DNA of 8,900 nucleotides from an uncultured Clostridia bacterium. Lineage in GTDB: Bacteria; Bacillota_A; Clostridia; Christensenellales; CAG-138. The stretch is from positions 1 through 8,900 of the forward strand of contig CAMNHT010000039.1 in NCBI GenBank assembly GCA_946539625.1, written 5' to 3'. This document shows, in pieces, positions 6,991-8,900 of this stretch (its first letter is position 1; each line of letters begins with the position of its first letter). The position numbers were made by a program, and so were the translations under genes. Below the pieces are notes generated by a model. The model was given only the letters and a program-made list of their open reading frames with translations. It was not told where the DNA came from and searched no databases.

Positions 6991-7011
6991 ATTTATTTGC
7001 ATAGTATACAG

Positions 7012-7038
7012 CGGACGGCCTTGCCGTCCGGAAAGGAG
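7012..7038 (+). promoter_or_regulatory. Hairpin abutting the ribosome binding site of the DUF11 gene
   Basis: CGGACGGC (7012-7019) pairs perfectly with GCCGTCCG (7023-7030) around a three-base loop. The strong ribosome binding site AAAGGAG (7032-7038) starts one base after the helix and is six bases from the ATG at 7045. This site fixes the start against the earlier in-frame codon at 6973. The inner stem GACGGC-nnn-GCCGTC recurs at 8019-8033. Confidence 0.6.
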
Positions 7039-7044
7039 TATCCA

Positions 7045-7893
7045 ATGGCTATCATTACCAATCAGGCAAACCTGACATATACCTACGGCGCGACGACAGC
7101 CTCCGTGCTGTCAAACGTGGCGACGACCGAAATGATCGCTGCGCTTTCGGCTGCGAAGCGCGTTCTGGACGAAGCATATCGCTTTCAATCCGACCTGACT
7201 TACATCCTGTCATTCGAAAACGGCGGAAGCTCCGCGATCACAAACCTTCCCGTTCTCGACAACCTCGGCGCATATACGCCGGCGGGCGGGACCGCGCCCG
7301 TACAGCCGCTGACCTACACAGGACCTGCCGCGCTGTACCTCGACGGCGTGTTCTCTGCGGAGCTTACACCCGCGGTACAGGAGGGGGGCGTGCTGTTCAC
7401 AATCCCCGAGATCCCCGCAGGCTCGAATGCGCTGCTGCTTTATAAGGCGACCGTCAACGGCTTTGCGCCTCTTTTGTCCGGCAGCGAGATCGTAAACACG
7501 GCTTCGATCGGCACGACCGATCCGCTGACCGTGTCCGCAACCGTGCCCGTCGCGTCCTACGCGGACGTGACGATCACCAAGGAAATGGCGCCCGATCCCG
7601 TCTCCGCAGGCGACGCCATGACCGTTACGTTTATCATCGAGAATCGCGGCAATGAGGAAGCGACCGATCTCGTCATCACCGACGACTTCCCGCTTGCGCT
7701 GTCCGATGTCTCCGTGACCGTCAACGGCGCGCCGATCTCGGACTTCACGTTCGAGGATCACCGGCTCACACTGCCCTCCGGCATGCAGACGACCCTGTCC
7801 GTGCCTGCAGCAGCGTTCTCGCAGGACCCTGCGACCGGTGCGGTGACCGCTGTTCCCGGCAGACTGACCGTCGTCATGACCGGTACGGTCTGA
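7045..7893 (+). CDS. DUF11-type repeat protein without signal peptide, function unknown
   Basis: The product has 282 residues and belongs to a family of uncharacterised Firmicutes proteins that begin with an ITNQA-type segment and carry domains of the DUF11 (conserved repeat, TIGR01451) class, a beta-sandwich fold common in cell-surface proteins. One copy lies at about 38-170 (from RVLDEAYRFQSDLTYILSFEN through NLPVLDNLGAY), the second at about 174-282 (VTITKEMAPDP, VTFIIENRGNEEATDLVITDDF). Composition is rich in Thr, Ala, Val and Pro. I see no Cys or Trp, no hydrophobic leader, no transmembrane helix and no LPXTG sorting signal. The domain class says extracellular, the lack of any export signal says otherwise: it may be exported by another route, released with the mother cell, or be structural inside the cell. 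The start at 7045 is set by AAAGGAG six bases upstream. It stands alone between two terminators. Confidence 0.8.
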   Translation: MAIITNQANLTYTYGATTASVLSNVATTEMIAALSAAKRVLDEAYRFQSDLTYILSFENGGSSAITNLPVLDNLGAYTPAGGTAPVQPLTYTGPAALYLDGVFSAELTPAVQEGGVLFTIPEIPAGSNALLLYKATVNGFAPLLSGSEIVNTASIGTTDPLTVSATVPVASYADVTITKEMAPDPVSAGDAMTVTFIIENRGNEEATDLVITDDFPLALSDVSVTVNGAPISDFTFEDHRLTLPSGMQTTLSVPAAAFSQDPATGAVTAVPGRLTVVMTGTV

Positions 7894-7960
7894 GGCTCAA
7901 TCTGCGCTGCATTAGGTGATATGTGAAGAAAGCCATTCCTAACATCTCCCGGATGAATCC

Positions 7961-8150
7961 TCACTTCATTCCATGAAATGTTCAAAGGACATGAATTGTG
8001 CCTTACGGCACATGAATTGACGGCGAAGCCGTCATAATGGTCGGTTTTCGGACGGAAAACCTTCCCCACATAATAACGCAGTTATCAATTCATGCCGCAG
8101 GCAATTCATGACGAAGTCCATTCATGCGGCGGCAGCTGCAGTTCATTCAA
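7961..8150. repeat. Palindrome-rich intergenic repeat element (MITE-like or structured-RNA mosaic)
   Basis: The gene-free stretch 7894-8234 holds no convincing ORF. From about 7961 it is a chain of short stem-loops. The left arm has two copies of CATGAATTG (7990-7998, 8011-8019) around the TGCC-TTAC-GGCA hairpin (7999-8010). The right arm has two copies of the reverse complement CAATTCATG (8086-8094, 8102-8110) around CCGCAGG. Between them are GACGGC-GAA-GCCGTC (8019-8033), GGTTTTC/GAAAACC (8043-8061) and ATAAC/GTTAT (8073-8085). After them come GAC-GAA-GTC (8110-8118) and another CATTCATG (8119-8126). The two arms could form one long cruciform or stem. The exact ends are unclear, and no target-site duplication or transposase was identified. 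The first part, 7894-7960, shows nothing I can name. Confidence 0.65.
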
Positions 8151-8193
8151 AGAAGGTGTTGAGATACGTCATTTCTTAACACCCTCTTTTTTT
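8151..8193 (+). terminator. Strong rho-independent terminator before the Mini-III promoter
   Basis: GGTGTTGAGA (8155-8164) pairs with TTTCTTAACACC (within 8171-8183), with one G-U pair. The outer bases AGA (8151-8153) and TCT (8185-8187) extend the stem past one mismatch. A run of seven T (8187-8193) follows. It probably ends the transcript of the DUF11 gene and isolates the downstream genes. Confidence 0.82.
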
Positions 8194-8203
8194 CAGTTTT
8201 CTG

Positions 8204-8232
8204 TTGCGTTCGGCGGAAAAAGAAGGTATGAT
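8204..8232 (+). promoter_or_regulatory. Sigma-A-type promoter for mrnC, overlapping its ribosome binding site
   Basis: TTGCGT (8204-8209) and TATGAT (8227-8232) are 17 bases apart. The preceding 12-mer TTTTCTGTTGCG (8197-8208) is identical to that at the pth promoter. The predicted start, near 8239, falls at or after the first possible start codons. The same bases also contain AGAAGG (8221-8226), a fair ribosome binding site for ATG 8235, so both readings cannot be fully used at once. Confidence 0.55.
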
Positions 8233-8234
8233 AT

Positions 8235-8681
8235 ATGAGTATGAGTATGCATTCCTGTATTGTCGACCATATGGTCATTCCCCGTCCGGCGGACCCGCTT
8301 TCGCTGCCGGCGCTGACGCTTGCGTACCTCGGCGACACGGTCTACGACCTGTACGTGCGCACGGTGCTTGCGGAAACGCTGCGGCTTCCGATGCGCGCGC
8401 TGCACCTTGAGGCGGCAAAGCACGTATGCGCCGCGGGACAGGCGGCAGCGTACCGCCGCATCGCGGACAAGCTTTCCGAATCCGAGCAGGCGGCGTTCCG
8501 GCGCGGACGCAACGCGCATTCCGGCACCGTGCCGAAGCATGCGGACGTACGCGATTACCGCGTGGCGACGGGACTCGAAGCGTTGCTCGGCCATCTGTAT
8601 CTACTGGGCGAAGACGAACGCATCGGCGAGCTGATGCGTCTTGCCCTTCAAATTGAACCCGAAAAGGAGCCCGAATCATGA
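8235..8681 (+). CDS. mrnC: Mini-ribonuclease III (MrnC)
   Basis: Mini-III is a small RNase III-class endonuclease lacking a double-stranded-RNA-binding domain. In Firmicutes it matures 23S rRNA ends, acting as a dimer in the cytoplasm. This copy has 148 residues. The RNase III signature is LAYLGDTVYDLYVR, with catalytic Asp34; RGRNAHSGTVPKHADVRDYRVATG is the conserved middle segment, and LEALLGHLYLLGE carries catalytic Glu115. The start is uncertain: in-frame ATG codons lie at 8235, 8241, 8247 and 8271. The first has AGAAGG eight bases upstream and is chosen. The last would place the catalytic Asp at residue 22, close to its position in Bacillus subtilis MrnC as I recall it, but lacks a ribosome binding site. 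The stop overlaps the next start as ATGA (8678-8681), implying translational coupling. Confidence 0.92.
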   Translation: MSMSMHSCIVDHMVIPRPADPLSLPALTLAYLGDTVYDLYVRTVLAETLRLPMRALHLEAAKHVCAAGQAAAYRRIADKLSESEQAAFRRGRNAHSGTVPKHADVRDYRVATGLEALLGHLYLLGEDERIGELMRLALQIEPEKEPES

Positions 8682-8900
8682 GCGATCAAAGAAAAGACTA
8701 CGGAAGACGCCCCGCCTCCCGGGAAACCGGTGCACGCACGCAGTACGACAAGCCCTACGGAAAAAAGCCGTATCAGGGCGAAAAAAGGAGCTACGGAAAC
8801 GACGAACGCGAATACCGGAAATCCAACGCAGGCAAGCCCTACGAAGGCGAACCGCGCAAAAAGAAGCCCTATCCGGATAACGGCTATTCCAAAAAGCCGT
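8678..8900 (+). CDS. Start of a gene with a basic KPY-rich disordered N-terminus; probably RlmB/TrmH-type rRNA methyltransferase (3' truncated)
   Basis: The frame is open from ATG 8678 to the window edge (74 codons). AAAGGAG (8663-8669) lies eight bases upstream and the start overlaps the mrnC stop, so this is a real coupled gene. The visible product begins MSDQRKDYGRRP and is dominated by Lys, Arg, Tyr, Gly and Pro, with KPY at residues 25-27, 30-32, 53-55 and 63-65 and KP at 73-74. No folded domain is visible; it looks like a disordered RNA-binding extension. In many Firmicutes the gene after mrnC is rlmB (a 23S rRNA 2'-O-ribose methyltransferase of the SPOUT/TrmH family), and extended basic N-termini occur in that family. 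The methyltransferase identity is inferred from position only, as the catalytic domain would lie beyond the window. Another RNA-binding protein remains possible. Confidence 0.7.
   Translation, partial: MSDQRKDYGRRPASRETGARTQYDKPYGKKPYQGEKRSYGNDEREYRKSNAGKPYEGEPRKKKPYPDNGYSKKP

Noticed and set aside
6973..7044. N-terminal extension of the DUF11 protein by 24 residues
   Set aside because: It starts inside the terminator hairpin, encodes no signal peptide, and the strong AAAGGAG site is placed for ATG 7045.
7758..8069. 103-codon - strand open frame spanning the DUF11 3' end and the intergenic repeat
   Set aside because: No credible ribosome binding site or domain; it is made of the antisense of DUF11 plus palindromic repeat sequence.
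7990..8126. CRISPR-like array from the repeated CATGAATTG words
   Set aside because: Repeats are only 9 bases, occur in both orientations, and spacers are very short and themselves palindromic; no cas genes.
8641..8880. 79-codon + strand open frame near the window end
   Set aside because: It overlaps mrnC and the coupled gene at 8678 in another frame; the 8678 frame has the AAAGGAG site, the ATGA overlap and remains open to the window edge.

Overview
The window reads as chromosomal housekeeping DNA from a GC-rich member of the Firmicutes (Clostridia/Oscillospirales- or Christensenellales-like gut lineage). This placement is an inference. It rests on the pth-mfd-peptidylprolyl-isomerase-like gene order, a Mini-RNase III gene directly followed by another translationally coupled gene, AGGAGG-type ribosome binding sites, a lipoprotein with a Gram-positive-style leader, and a palindrome-rich intergenic repeat. 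All genes are on the + strand. No tRNA, rRNA, CRISPR array, insertion sequence or phage gene was seen.

Layout: (1) 2-646 is the 3' end of an M3-family zinc oligopeptidase, closed by a hairpin terminator at 661-683. (2) A strong promoter (687-715) starts a transcript with an unusually long, hairpin-packed leader (722-910), followed by pth (911-1519) and mfd (1549-4989). (3) A second promoter is embedded in the last codons of mfd, its -10 box containing the mfd stop codon. It drives a SurA/PrsA-like lipoprotein (5026-6483) and a small zinc-ribbon membrane protein (6509-6931), closed by a terminator at 6963-6990. (4) A stand-alone DUF11-type repeat protein lacking a signal peptide (7045-7893) follows. 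(5) A 341-base gene-free stretch (7894-8234) holds a mosaic of small stem-loops with repeated CATGAATTG/CAATTCATG words, then a strong terminator and a third promoter. (6) Mini-RNase III (8235-8681) overlaps by 4 bases the start of a truncated gene (8678 to the window end) whose visible part is a basic KPY-rich disordered region. By position this is probably an rRNA 2'-O-methyltransferase of the RlmB/TrmH type.

Functional logic: pth (recycling of peptidyl-tRNA) and mfd (rescue of stalled RNA polymerase for repair) are likely one operon. Mini-III and the following gene belong to 23S rRNA maturation. The lipoprotein and zinc-ribbon protein form an envelope operon of unknown detail.

The most interesting non-coding signal is the pth leader. 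A 12-base segment (825-836) can pair either with the arm just upstream of it (812-823 side) or with the pth Shine-Dalgarno region (892-903), and a second nested pair of alternatives (GGGGC/GCCCC) has the same arrangement. This is the geometry of a translational on/off switch. I do not recognise it as a known riboswitch class. The palindromic intergenic element and the leaderless-looking DUF11 protein are the other points worth a second look.
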